Shown piece by piece: positions 1-7,100 of a DNA stretch of 13,482 nt. Origin of the DNA: Candidatus Saccharimonadota bacterium (GTDB lineage: Bacteria > Patescibacteriota > Saccharimonadia > Saccharimonadales > Saccharimonadaceae); contig PJQJ01000002.1 in the NCBI GenBank assembly GCA_002861585.1, positions 34,903 through 48,384 of the forward strand, given 5' to 3'. Position 1 is the first letter of the stretch. Every line of letters begins with the position of its first letter. The notes below the pieces were generated by a model, which was given only the letters and a program-made list of their open reading frames with translations, ran no database searches and was not told where the DNA came from. Position numbers and translations under genes: made by a program.

Positions 1-1022
1 GGATGACGAACACCGCCGTCGGCCCATACATGAGCACCCAGTTTTCGAGCTTCAGCTGCACATTCTACGACGGCAGAAAATTGCGGCCTTCCAACGCCTG
101 TCATCATACGAGTCGTACACATAGCCCCCGGCCCAACACCGACTTTGACAATCGAAGCACCTGCCTCAATCAATTCTCGTGTGGCCGCTGCCGTGACAAC
201 ATTGCCTGCAACGAGCGGCACAGAACCATCAACAGAGCGGGCAGCTCTGATGGCTTCTATCATCTTCGATTGATGTCCATGAGCCGTATCCAGTACCAAT
301 ATATCTGCTCCGAGTGCCAAAACTTGCTCGGTCTTCTTAGCGACATCTCCGTTCACGCCAATTGCCACTGCGACCTTTAGCTTGCCTCCGCTATCCAGTG
401 CTGGCGTGTAAATTGCTGAGCGAAGGGCGCCCTTTGCACTCATGACACCTACCAGCTTCCCCCTCCTGGTGACCGGTGCAATTCGTAAATGATGCTTATC
501 GAGAAAATCAAATATTTCTTGCGGAGAGAGACCTTCCTCGACGCAAACAACATTGCTGCTTGCGGCATCGAGTAGCGGTGTGAATAGGTCACGTCCAGCA
601 GCATCGCGCTCGGTAAACATACCGATTGGCTGGTTCTTTTCGTTGACTATAACCACCGCGCCATGAGCACGTTTATGAATAAGGCTCATTGCATCGCGCA
701 CCGTATGCTGGGCGGTTAAGATAATAGGCGTTTCGTATTGAACGTGAGCCTCTTTAATGTAGTTGATTGTTTCTTTGAGCGACTGGAGGGGAATATCTTG
801 CGGCAACACCGTTATACCGCCGCGGCGAGCTACTGTTTCAGCCATGCGCTTACCAGCGACTGCCATCATATTCGCAACGACAATCGGAATGGTCGCACCA
901 CTACCATCATTCGTACCAAGATTAACGTCAAATCGAGAATTAACATCTGTCTTTTGCGGAACTAAAAACACGTCATTGTACGTCAGGTCGTACTGTGGTT
1001 TTAAACCATTCAGAAACTGCAT
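1..1022 (-). CDS. guaB1: GuaB1-family IMP dehydrogenase/GMP reductase with CBS pair (C-terminus cut by window edge)
   Basis: I translated the reverse strand by hand: 340 codons are open from ATG at 1022 to the left edge. The N-terminus (MQFLNGLKPQYDLTYNDVFL, then VPQ) and the segments NMMAVAGKRMAETVARRGG and VLPQDIP match the actinobacterial GuaB1-type branch of the IMPDH/GMPR family. Residues about 95-210 form the two CBS domains inserted in the TIM barrel (HGAVVIV, MFTERDAAGRD, HHLRIAPV). The barrel resumes with LVLDTAHGH (242-250) and the catalytic loop GPGAMCTTRMMTGVGRPQ, which places the nucleophilic cysteine at residue 302. The family is usually about 475-480 residues, so roughly 140 are missing beyond the edge. 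Mycobacterial GuaB1 is known to be a GMP reductase (GMP to IMP, NADPH) regulated through CBS domains; the same activity here is inference. GGAGG lies just before ATG and a promoter lies at 1054-1081. Confidence is high for the family and moderate for reductase rather than dehydrogenase activity. Confidence 0.9.
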   Translation of the reverse strand, partial: MQFLNGLKPQYDLTYNDVFLVPQKTDVNSRFDVNLGTNDGSGATIPIVVANMMAVAGKRMAETVARRGGITVLPQDIPLQSLKETINYIKEAHVQYETPIILTAQHTVRDAMSLIHKRAHGAVVIVNEKNQPIGMFTERDAAGRDLFTPLLDAASSNVVCVEEGLSPQEIFDFLDKHHLRIAPVTRRGKLVGVMSAKGALRSAIYTPALDSGGKLKVAVAIGVNGDVAKKTEQVLALGADILVLDTAHGHQSKMIEAIRAARSVDGSVPLVAGNVVTAAATRELIEAGASIVKVGVGPGAMCTTRMMTGVGRPQFSAVVECAAEARKLGAHVWADGGVRH

Positions 1023-1053
1023 AATTCCTCCGTAAGCGTTATGAGCCTCACTC

Positions 1054-1081
1054 ATTCTAATCTTGTCCCAGCGAAAGTCAA
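1054..1081 (-). promoter_or_regulatory. Sigma70-like promoter of guaB1
   Basis: Read on the minus strand, TTGACT (1081-1076) is followed after 16 bases by TAGAAT (1059-1054). Transcription would start near 1047, leaving a leader of about 25 bases that contains the GGAGG ribosome-binding site directly before the ATG at 1022. Confidence 0.6.
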
Positions 1082-1160
1082 CTACTAATTGAAATGTAAA
1101 AAAGGTAGGCTAACAGGACTTTAGAAGAGTGATAGATCCGCTTCATCTGCTCCAGAGTAA

Positions 1161-1188
1161 ATAAAAAGAGGCCCTGTTTGAGGCCTCT
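1161..1188 (-). terminator. Intrinsic terminator of the GlsB-family gene
   Basis: On the minus strand AGAGGCC (1188-1182), an 8-base loop and GGCCTCT (1173-1167) form a perfect 7-bp stem, followed by TTTTTATTT. It lies 30 bases after the TAG stop of the GlsB-family gene and separates it from the guaB1 promoter. Confidence 0.85.
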
Positions 1189-1217
1189 CCTTATGTGTGA
1201 GTTACAGAGTTAACTAA

Positions 1218-1490
1218 CTAAACTCGGTGAGCGCGGCCGTTGCCACGAAGTGCTTTAACGATTGCAAGCAGAATAACTGCGCCAAGAATCGCTACAAGCA
1301 TACCGCCAATACTGAAGGTTTCAACATTGGTACCGGTGAGTGTGCGGTATAGGAAACCACCAATGAAGGCACCAATGATACCAACAATGATGTTACCGAG
1401 GGCACCCTGTTGAGCATTAGTCTTCATGATAATCGATGCGATCCAACCAGCAAATGCACCAAAGATGATCCACAAAATTACTTCTAACAT
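1218..1490 (-). CDS. GlsB/YeaQ/YmgE family small membrane protein
   Basis: A 90-residue, very hydrophobic, glycine-rich protein with the pattern of the GlsB/YeaQ/YmgE (transglycosylase-associated, Tag) family: WIIFGAFAGWIASIIM at residues 7-22, a short polar loop (KTNAQQGALGN), a second helix IIVGIIGAFIGGFLY (34-48), a loop, and a third helix GGMLVAILGAVILLAIV. The length is normal for the family and three membrane helices are expected. Members are envelope stress or general stress proteins of unknown biochemical activity, common in Gram-positive and CPR genomes. ATG at 1490 has AGGAG about 9 bases upstream. The gene is a single transcription unit closed by the terminator at 1161-1188. The family call is firm; the role in this cell is not known. 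Confidence 0.9.
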   Translation of the reverse strand: MLEVILWIIFGAFAGWIASIIMKTNAQQGALGNIIVGIIGAFIGGFLYRTLTGTNVETFSIGGMLVAILGAVILLAIVKALRGNGRAHRV

Positions 1491-1598
1491 TCTCTAAATC
1501 TCCTTTTATTGGTGATGACTCTATAATGCACCTTTATTGTTGTACATTCTGTGAAATTTCTTACTAAATAACAAAATATCAATATCATCAATAGGTAA

Positions 1599-1640
1599 AA
1601 GAAAAACGACACTGACCGCAAAAGTAGTGTCGTTTTTCTT
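1599..1640. terminator. Bidirectional hairpin terminator
   Basis: AAGAAAAACGACACT (1599-1613) pairs perfectly with AGTGTCGTTTTTCTT (1626-1640) around a 12-base loop. The A-rich 5' arm and T-rich 3' arm make it read as an intrinsic terminator on both strands. No intact gene converges on it: GlsB is transcribed away to the left and nhaA away to the right. It may insulate the two, serve an unrecognised small transcript, or remain from a lost gene. Confidence 0.75.
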
Positions 1641-1666
1641 CAAGAGCTTCTTAAGCTAGCTCTAGA

Positions 1667-1805
1667 ATGTATTTGAAGGCACGAAAAGTATGCCGATGTA
1701 TTACCACCAAGAGTTACAAAAATTACCGATAGTGATCAAGCTATCGAGCGTCTTCCCCTTAATGGCTTGTCTTATTATGCAGATAAACTTAAGGTTCATC
1801 TGTAA
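1667..1805 (+). pseudogene. Possible small frameshifted ORF (about 45 residues)
   Basis: The frame ending at TAA 1803-1805 reads like a real protein (YADVLPPRVTKI, then TDSDQAIERLPLNGLSYYAD, then KLKVHL), but it meets a TGA at 1674-1676 and has no start. The neighbouring frame begins ATG at 1667 and reads MYLKARK up to the A-run CGAAAAG at 1682-1688. Removing one A, or a -1 slip there, joins the two into a 45-residue product. It could be a decayed gene, a programmed frameshift, a homopolymer error in the assembly, or chance. I recognise no family and there is no strong Shine-Dalgarno before the ATG. Confidence 0.3.
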
Positions 1806-1833
1806 GAAATCTCACTAAGAATAAGCATTATCT

Positions 1834-1842
1834 TGCTATAGT
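1834..1842 (+). promoter_or_regulatory. Extended -10 promoter candidate for nhaA
   Basis: TGCTATAGT is an extended -10 element (TG, one base, then TATAGT). No good -35 hexamer lies at the right distance, as is common for extended -10 promoters. Transcription would begin near 1849, giving nhaA a leader of about 64 bases. Confidence 0.45.
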
Positions 1843-1850
1843 AGAAGAAA

Positions 1851-1912
1851 GTATTGTTCGTGGTGTGTCGGGAAGTCTGGTCGACAAAATATAGTATTAT
1901 TGGAGATTACCA
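1851..1912 (+). promoter_or_regulatory. Structured nhaA leader, candidate cis-regulatory RNA
   Basis: Between the promoter candidate and the nhaA start lies a hairpin: TGTCG at 1866-1870 pairs with CGACA at 1882-1886 around the loop GGAAGTCTGGT. It ends 26 bases before the start codon, and GGAG (1902-1905) lies 7 bases before the TTG. Known nhaA-associated leader RNAs include the nhaA-I and nhaA-II motifs, reported as Li+/Na+-responsive riboswitches. I cannot show that this sequence matches either consensus; the assignment rests on position plus the hairpin. Confidence 0.35.
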
Positions 1913-3103
1913 TTGCGAGCAACCATCCCATCGATAGTTAGGATCTTTATAAAAGATGAGACCGCCGGTGCAAAGTTAATCCTACTGGCGGCGCTACTGT
2001 CGCTAGCGATCGTCAACTCACCGCTTCGTTCTGTCTATTCGGAATTTTGGCACCTTCCCCTTAGTATAGGCCTCGGCGATTTCACTCTATCGCTTGATCT
2101 ACGTCACTGGCTAAATGAAGCCCTCATGGCCTTCTTCTTTTTGGTGGTTGGGTTGGAAATAAAGCGCGAGCTGGTGAAGGGAGAGCTGCACAACTTGAAA
2201 GTAGCAGCCCTGCCTATAGGTGCCGCTGTTGGCGGTATGATACTACCAGCTCTTATCTATATAGCATTCAACCAAAACACAGAGACATTTCGGGGTTGGG
2301 GCATACCTATCGCCACTGATATTGCTTTTGCCGTAGCCGTACTCACCCTACTAGGGCATCGAGTGCCACTACCTTTAAAACTATTCCTGTTAACGCTGGC
2401 CATAGCGGATGATATCGGAGCCATTATTGTTATAGCTCTCTTTTATGCCGAAATTATTAATCATGCCTTCCTTCTTATTTCGGTCACCATTCTAACGGGC
2501 TTGGTGCTATTTCGAAATGTTCTTACAAACAGTATGTTACTACTGCTTAGCGTCAGTCTGATTTTATGGATTACAACTCATCTTTCTGGCATTCACGCCA
2601 GTATTGTCGGCGCTGCAGTCGGTCTACTTGTTCCTGTCACTAACGGTAGCGAAATCAGGACGATGGCTCCCCGGCTTGAAAGGCTCTTTCTTCCCTTTTC
2701 GACATTCGTTGTTCTGCCACTATTTGCATTTGCCAATGCGGGTGTTGTCCTGACGGGAACCGCTCTTATTACCAATCAATCGGTAATGATCGGTATAATC
2801 CTGGGACTTGTTCTTGGCAAAGCTATTGGTATTGCCGGAGCGTCCTGGTTGCTCGTAAGGCTTGGTATCGCACAGCTACCTCAAGGCACAAACTGGCGCC
2901 ATATTATTGGCGTTGGTTTTATCGCTGGAATAGGTTTTACCGTATCGATCTTTATAACAGAATTAGCCTTCGTAGATACACCTCACTTAATCACAGCTGC
3001 AAAAGTAAGTATTTTTATTGCTTCAGCCCTTAGCGCATTACTAGGTATCCTTACCTTACTAGCAGCGTCCGTGACCAAAGAGACGCGGTCGAAGTTGCTG
3101 TAG
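1913..3103 (+). CDS. nhaA: Na+/H+ antiporter NhaA
   Basis: A 396-residue membrane protein collinear with NhaA, which exports Na+ (or Li+) in exchange for protons across the inner membrane. The family landmarks are visible: NEALMAFFFLVVGLEIKREL (68-87), ATDIAFAVAVLTLLGHRVPL (134-153) with the aspartate corresponding to E. coli D133 at 136, TLAIADDIGAIIVIALFY (161-178) with the ion-binding Asp pair at 166-167, PLFAFANAGV (269-278), LGKAIGI with the conserved lysine near 303, and GIGFTVSIFI near the C-terminus. Length is typical and about 12 membrane helices are expected. The start is TTG at 1913: GGAG lies 7 bases upstream and no ATG is better placed. It is the only clear plus-strand gene in the window, monocistronic, and converges on the small minus-strand gene ending at 3171. 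It probably serves Na+ and pH homeostasis. Confidence 0.96.
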   Translation: MRATIPSIVRIFIKDETAGAKLILLAALLSLAIVNSPLRSVYSEFWHLPLSIGLGDFTLSLDLRHWLNEALMAFFFLVVGLEIKRELVKGELHNLKVAALPIGAAVGGMILPALIYIAFNQNTETFRGWGIPIATDIAFAVAVLTLLGHRVPLPLKLFLLTLAIADDIGAIIVIALFYAEIINHAFLLISVTILTGLVLFRNVLTNSMLLLLSVSLILWITTHLSGIHASIVGAAVGLLVPVTNGSEIRTMAPRLERLFLPFSTFVVLPLFAFANAGVVLTGTALITNQSVMIGIILGLVLGKAIGIAGASWLLVRLGIAQLPQGTNWRHIIGVGFIAGIGFTVSIFITELAFVDTPHLITAAKVSIFIASALSALLGILTLLAASVTKETRSKLL

Positions 3104-3109
3104 TTCTCT

Positions 3110-3146
3110 AAACGAAAACCCCTCTTCCTGATATCAGAAAGTGGGG
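3110..3146 (-). terminator. Terminator of the 73-residue minus-strand gene
   Basis: On the minus strand CCCC (3146-3143), an imperfect stem containing the self-complementary CTGATATCAG, and GGGG (3122-3119) form a hairpin followed by TTTTCGTTT. It lies 24 bases after the TAG stop of the gene at 3171-3392. The plus strand has no T-tract after the hairpin, so it serves nhaA poorly. Confidence 0.65.
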
Positions 3147-3170
3147 CTGGGCATAGAGAGCACCGTATCA

Positions 3171-3392
3171 CTAGCGGGTAGTTTGCTGAGAAGTTTCTAG
3201 CGCGCGGTTAGCGTTACTCTGTGCCTCACCTGCTTTATCAAGAGCCCAAAGAGAGAGCGCAAGCGCAAGTACTGCTCCGGCCAGTGCGAGCCAGGAAAGC
3301 AACTTTGCTAATTGTGAGTTAGTGTGTGCGTCATGAACATCGCGACGTAAGTGATGTATACCGCCGTTGTTGTCGTAATCTTCTACTGCCAT
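3171..3392 (-). CDS. Small single-pass membrane protein, unknown family
   Basis: 73 residues: a charged N-terminal part (MAVEDYDNNGGIHHLRRDVH), one membrane helix at about 31-50 (LLSWLALAGAVLALALSLWA), and a hydrophilic alanine- and glutamine-rich C-terminal tail that may form a short helix (KAGEAQSNANRALETSQQ). ATG at 3392 is preceded by AAGGAG at 9-base spacing, which makes this a credible gene despite its size, and a terminator follows. The 142 bases upstream (3393-3534) carry its unidentified promoter and no other gene I can support. I recognise no family; no function is claimed. Confidence 0.7.
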   Translation of the reverse strand: MAVEDYDNNGGIHHLRRDVHDAHTNSQLAKLLSWLALAGAVLALALSLWALDKAGEAQSNANRALETSQQTTR

Positions 3393-3534
3393 ATCGGTAG
3401 TCTCCTTGTTATTGCTACATACACATCATCGCAAAGCAGAAGTACTTTGGCTGTTAAAATTATTACGGTTATTACTACTCTCGCTCTCCAAGTCTATACA
3501 GTTATGATTATCCAGAGTTTCATGAGTTGCTGAT

Positions 3535-3795
3535 TTAGTAGCGACCAAATATGACTACTAGGCTGATAAACGCAGCAGATAGTGCAATTATTCGATATTT
3601 AGTAGTTGTTACGCGCTTTTTGTTTGCTACGTTTACCGACAAGACCAGTGAGCGAACGGCAAAGATCAATCCCGCTATTGCTAGCCACCAAAAGATTACC
3701 ATCGAAATGAGTGAAAAGATGATTGCCGCTAATGAGAACTGTTCTAGTTCCCTTTTTGCTTTGATATCACTAATCTTGGAATTAATAGTTTTCAT
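3535..3795 (-). CDS. Small membrane protein downstream of the RHS locus, unknown family
   Basis: 86 residues with a charged N-terminal helix (SKISDIKAKRELEQ) and three hydrophobic stretches at about 21-37, 36-54 and 67-84. The segment SMVIFWWLAIAGLIFAVRSL faintly recalls DUF4190-type proteins, but not enough to assign. ATG at 3795 has no Shine-Dalgarno; a TATAAT box (3807-3802) ends 6 bases before it, so the gene may be read from a leaderless transcript of its own. It begins 27 bases after the stop of the RHS-coupled membrane ORF, so it could also be a further member of that unit, for instance a second immunity-type protein. Function unknown. Confidence 0.65.
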   Translation of the reverse strand: MKTINSKISDIKAKRELEQFSLAAIIFSLISMVIFWWLAIAGLIFAVRSLVLSVNVANKKRVTTTKYRIIALSAAFISLVVIFGRY

Positions 3796-3801
3796 CTGAT
3801 C

Positions 3802-3807
3802 ATTATA
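3802..3807 (-). promoter_or_regulatory. -10 box immediately before the ATG at 3795 (leaderless candidate)
   Basis: On the minus strand TATAAT is followed by only six bases (GATCAG) before ATG, so the expected transcription start falls on or next to the start codon. No convincing -35 box is seen about 17 bases upstream, which keeps confidence low. Confidence 0.4.
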
Positions 3808-3822
3808 TAGAATTAGCCACTA

Positions 3823-4125
3823 TTATGGCGCTGGAACACTTGAAAGAAATTTCAAGAACCGAACAACCGCCATACGCGGCGCACAGAGCAGGCTATGGCC
3901 TAGGATAATCATTATCACAGTCAGAATTATCCATATAACAAGCAGCTCTATAGTCATAAAGACTAAATACTCAGAAATAGGCGCGTTGATAATGAGATAT
4001 TGCAAGAATATAAGTACGGCAAGCCACACAAGTCCTACGATCATCGTGGCATTGTCGGTGTTAGCTTTTTTTGTCTTATTTTTGGACTTGCCACAGATAC
4101 ACAGCTTTACTTGCCTGCTCTTCAC
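3823..4125 (-). CDS. Two-helix membrane protein translationally coupled to the RHS gene, candidate immunity protein
   Basis: 100 residues starting at GTG 4125-4123. The start shares its first G with the last base of the RHS stop codon (TAGTG), and GGAG lies about 13 bases upstream inside the end of the RHS gene, so translation is probably coupled. The protein has a basic cysteine-containing N-terminus (KLCICGKSKNKTKK), two membrane helices at about 28-47 and 53-75, and a short basic C-terminal part (PRMAVVRFLKFL). It resembles no family I know. A small gene directly after, and coupled to, an RHS gene is the usual place of the cognate immunity gene. Being a membrane protein, it would suit protection from a membrane-acting or membrane-crossing toxin. 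The role is inferred from position only. Confidence 0.7.
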   Translation of the reverse strand: MKSRQVKLCICGKSKNKTKKANTDNATMIVGLVWLAVLIFLQYLIINAPISEYLVFMTIELLVIWIILTVIMIILGHSLLCAPRMAVVRFLKFLSSVPAP

Positions 4126-7100
4126 TACCTATTTCTCCATTTATTGAAGTAATGCATTCCTACTGTGATAACTCCTCTTGTAGCCGCCTTTTGAGCAAAA
4201 TATTTAACGACTGACTTAGCTCTGGCTATTCCTGGTTTCTTAGTAAGCGCTACTCTCGCCGACCTGTAGTTACGATTGTTTCCATACCATCGAACTGCCT
4301 TCGGCATGCCACCAAATGTCTTGCCCATGAATTGCACTTTTTTCAGGCTTACTAATGCCGCTCCGGTAGAAAATACTCCAGTCCTTACAGCGCTTGTAAC
4401 GTTGCTTGTCCTGGCGTAAACCCCAAACCCGCTCATCACACCACCGGTAACAGCCACCGCTACAGTCGCAACCGCACAAGCTCCTGCAGTAGCAACGATA
4501 CAGACACCCATTCCAACTGCCATGCCGGCATAAGCGATTACCTCACTGTACTTACCGATTCCCTTCGCAACGCCTTTGATGCTCATCTGTCCATCTAGGT
4601 CAAAATCATTTACTGGATCTGGGGGATAGACGTAGCTATTTTCAACGCCCCCCTCAATAGGGTCAACACTAAGGAAACGGCCAAGAATCGGTATATAGAC
4701 ACGAGCACCCATTTGAACAGGAGCAAGCTTCAGGGCGGATTCTGAAAACTTTTCGTGCTGACCAACCCATGCAAAGGAGGCGGTGCTACCTGCATTATTA
4801 GGAGCGAAGGTGCTTAGCAACTGACCGAAAGGATCATACAGATGATCAGCAGTCTTAATGCCATTAGCATTAGTCGTCGTCATAATGTCGCCGTGAGTAT
4901 TAGGTAGTGAAAATACGCTTTTTTTAGCTAGCTCGGTCTCGGTTGGTCGAGTTGTTAACAGTACACCACCTGGTAATTGGAAGTACTTTTCAGTGATCTT
5001 CCATTCACTGTCTCGCGCGAAGTCGGGGGTGTCGCCGGAACCAGTGTAGCCATACCATAGTGCTTCTTTTTTAGTGCCATTTTCAGATACCCAACGCATT
5101 GTTATACGATCCTGAGCATCACGATTGTAACTAGTGGATAAAGCTCCCCAGTTCTGCCGTACTTCCCTATTACGGCCAGAGGCATCATAGAAGAACTCTG
5201 TAACAGTCGTACCGCCATCCCAGGTAGAGCCAAGCCGTGTCGTATTGCCATGGTCGTCATAGACGGGTGAGGCGATGTCTTTATCTGAACTCCATTCCAG
5301 TCTGTCGGCTTGGTCATAGCAGTAATTGGTTGTAGTCGTCGCGCCGTTAATTGTATGGCTCATTGAGGTTCTATTAGAATTTTTATGAGCATTAGGATTA
5401 GATGCCGCGCCAGTACAACTTGATGGCGTAAAGCCGTAACTAAACTGATGGGCTCCAATGGTAGCTGAAGTTAGACGTCCAGCTTTATCGTAACTGTAAT
5501 CCTTGGTCTGCCCATTCTCGATACCGCTGACAATCTGTCCTGATTGACTACGAACTACTTGATCGCTAACCTTTGTAGTGCCATCACCAAGCGTATAGCT
5601 CAATCCAGTTGTGCGTCCGCTATCGTCTCGAGTAATAGCATCTAGTTTCTGCTGACCAGCTGTTGGATAGTCAACACGGCTAAGGCGGCCGAATTGGTCA
5701 TACTGAGGCACTGCCACGATAGCTCCATCAATCTTTTGCTGAATAAGGCGATCGAATGAATCATATACAAACTCTTCTAGCGCCAGCGGACCAGTTCGTT
5801 TTACCAATCGCCCTAAGCTGTCGTAGTGATTTTGGGTTACATTATCAAATACATCTTTGTACTCTACCGTACGGCCTAGTAAATCGGTTGTCGACCTAAT
5901 AGTGCCCTCAGCGTCAGTGGTGCTCACAGCTAATGGATTACCGTCGACTTTCCAATTATTTGTAATCGTCCTTCCAGCCCTATCACCACGCGCCGGTATT
6001 ATTGTTTCAACCGTACGACCACGTGCATCGTATCGAGTACATGTCCATTGGTCGTTATTGTAACGAGTTGCGACAATCTGTCCTGATTCGTCATAGATAG
6101 TTTCAGAGCTACGGCCAGTTAGCGGACCGGTACCATCTGGATCAGCCTCAATTCTCCCCTTCAGCATGCCTGCTTGATTGAAAGCTTCTGTAATGTTTGA
6201 GGTACATGGATTGTCGCGAGTCTCTAATCCCCCATAGTGTAGATACGTTGTTGTACCACCACCAGGAAGGGTCTTTGTCTTTTGACGAAGGAAACCTTCG
6301 CCTGATTTTTCATGGGTATTAGTTGTGGAGTAGTTGAGTCCTGCCGGATCGATGGTAGTGCTCTTTACTAAGCCATATTCTGGCTTGTCGTAGGTCGTCT
6401 TAGTTTCAACCGTGCCGATCTTCTGGTTAGCATCATAAGACGTTTGGCTAGTGACAAGGCTATATGCAGGCGTAAAGTACTGAGCTACATCAGCTGTTTC
6501 TGTTTGATTTGGTGGGGTTACATAAAGCGTAAAGTTAGCATCACCCGTGCGGTGGTAATAATCAATCCGCACGCGATGAAGCGACTTGCCGACATTATTA
6601 AACGTAAATGTCGGATGACTACGCTGAGCACTATCACTCCAGCTATCGATCACTAATTTGTCATCAATCCACATTCGAACCCCATTGTCTGACCAGATTC
6701 TGAATGTGTAATTGCCATTTTCAGGCAGTGATAATTTACCAGTGGCCCTAAATCCCCAATCGGTACTAATACCATCTACGGGCGAATTAGCACCGAAGTA
6801 ACGACTGACCTGAGTAGTATTAGTAGTACTTATATTTGTTGCATGCAGTAGTGGTGCACCAACAAGGCTTTTGCTGTTTGTACCATATTTTAGGTAGGTA
6901 ACTGCCGGGCCCGTAATGCCTTCATCGTAACCAGTCTTTGTATGTGGGACCTTGTCGACATTTTGAACTGGTTTACCCTTAGCGTCAAACCATTCAGCCG
7001 GAGCGGGACCGTAGGAATCCGTTGGGCGATCGTCACTATCATATAATGTCGTTGACCGAAGTCCACTTGCATCAGTACTTGAGAGTAGTAAATCTTTTAC

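Noticed and set aside
3..965. Plus-strand open frames over the first kilobase
   Set aside because: They are antisense to the clear guaB1 reading on the minus strand, which runs off the window, and their products have no sensible composition.
1643..1663. Small inverted repeat AGAGCT ... AGCTCT
   Set aside because: Only 6 bp with no T-tract and no linked feature; probably chance.
3119..3146. Hairpin as terminator of nhaA
   Set aside because: The T-tract is only on the minus strand, so the hairpin fits the convergent small gene better.
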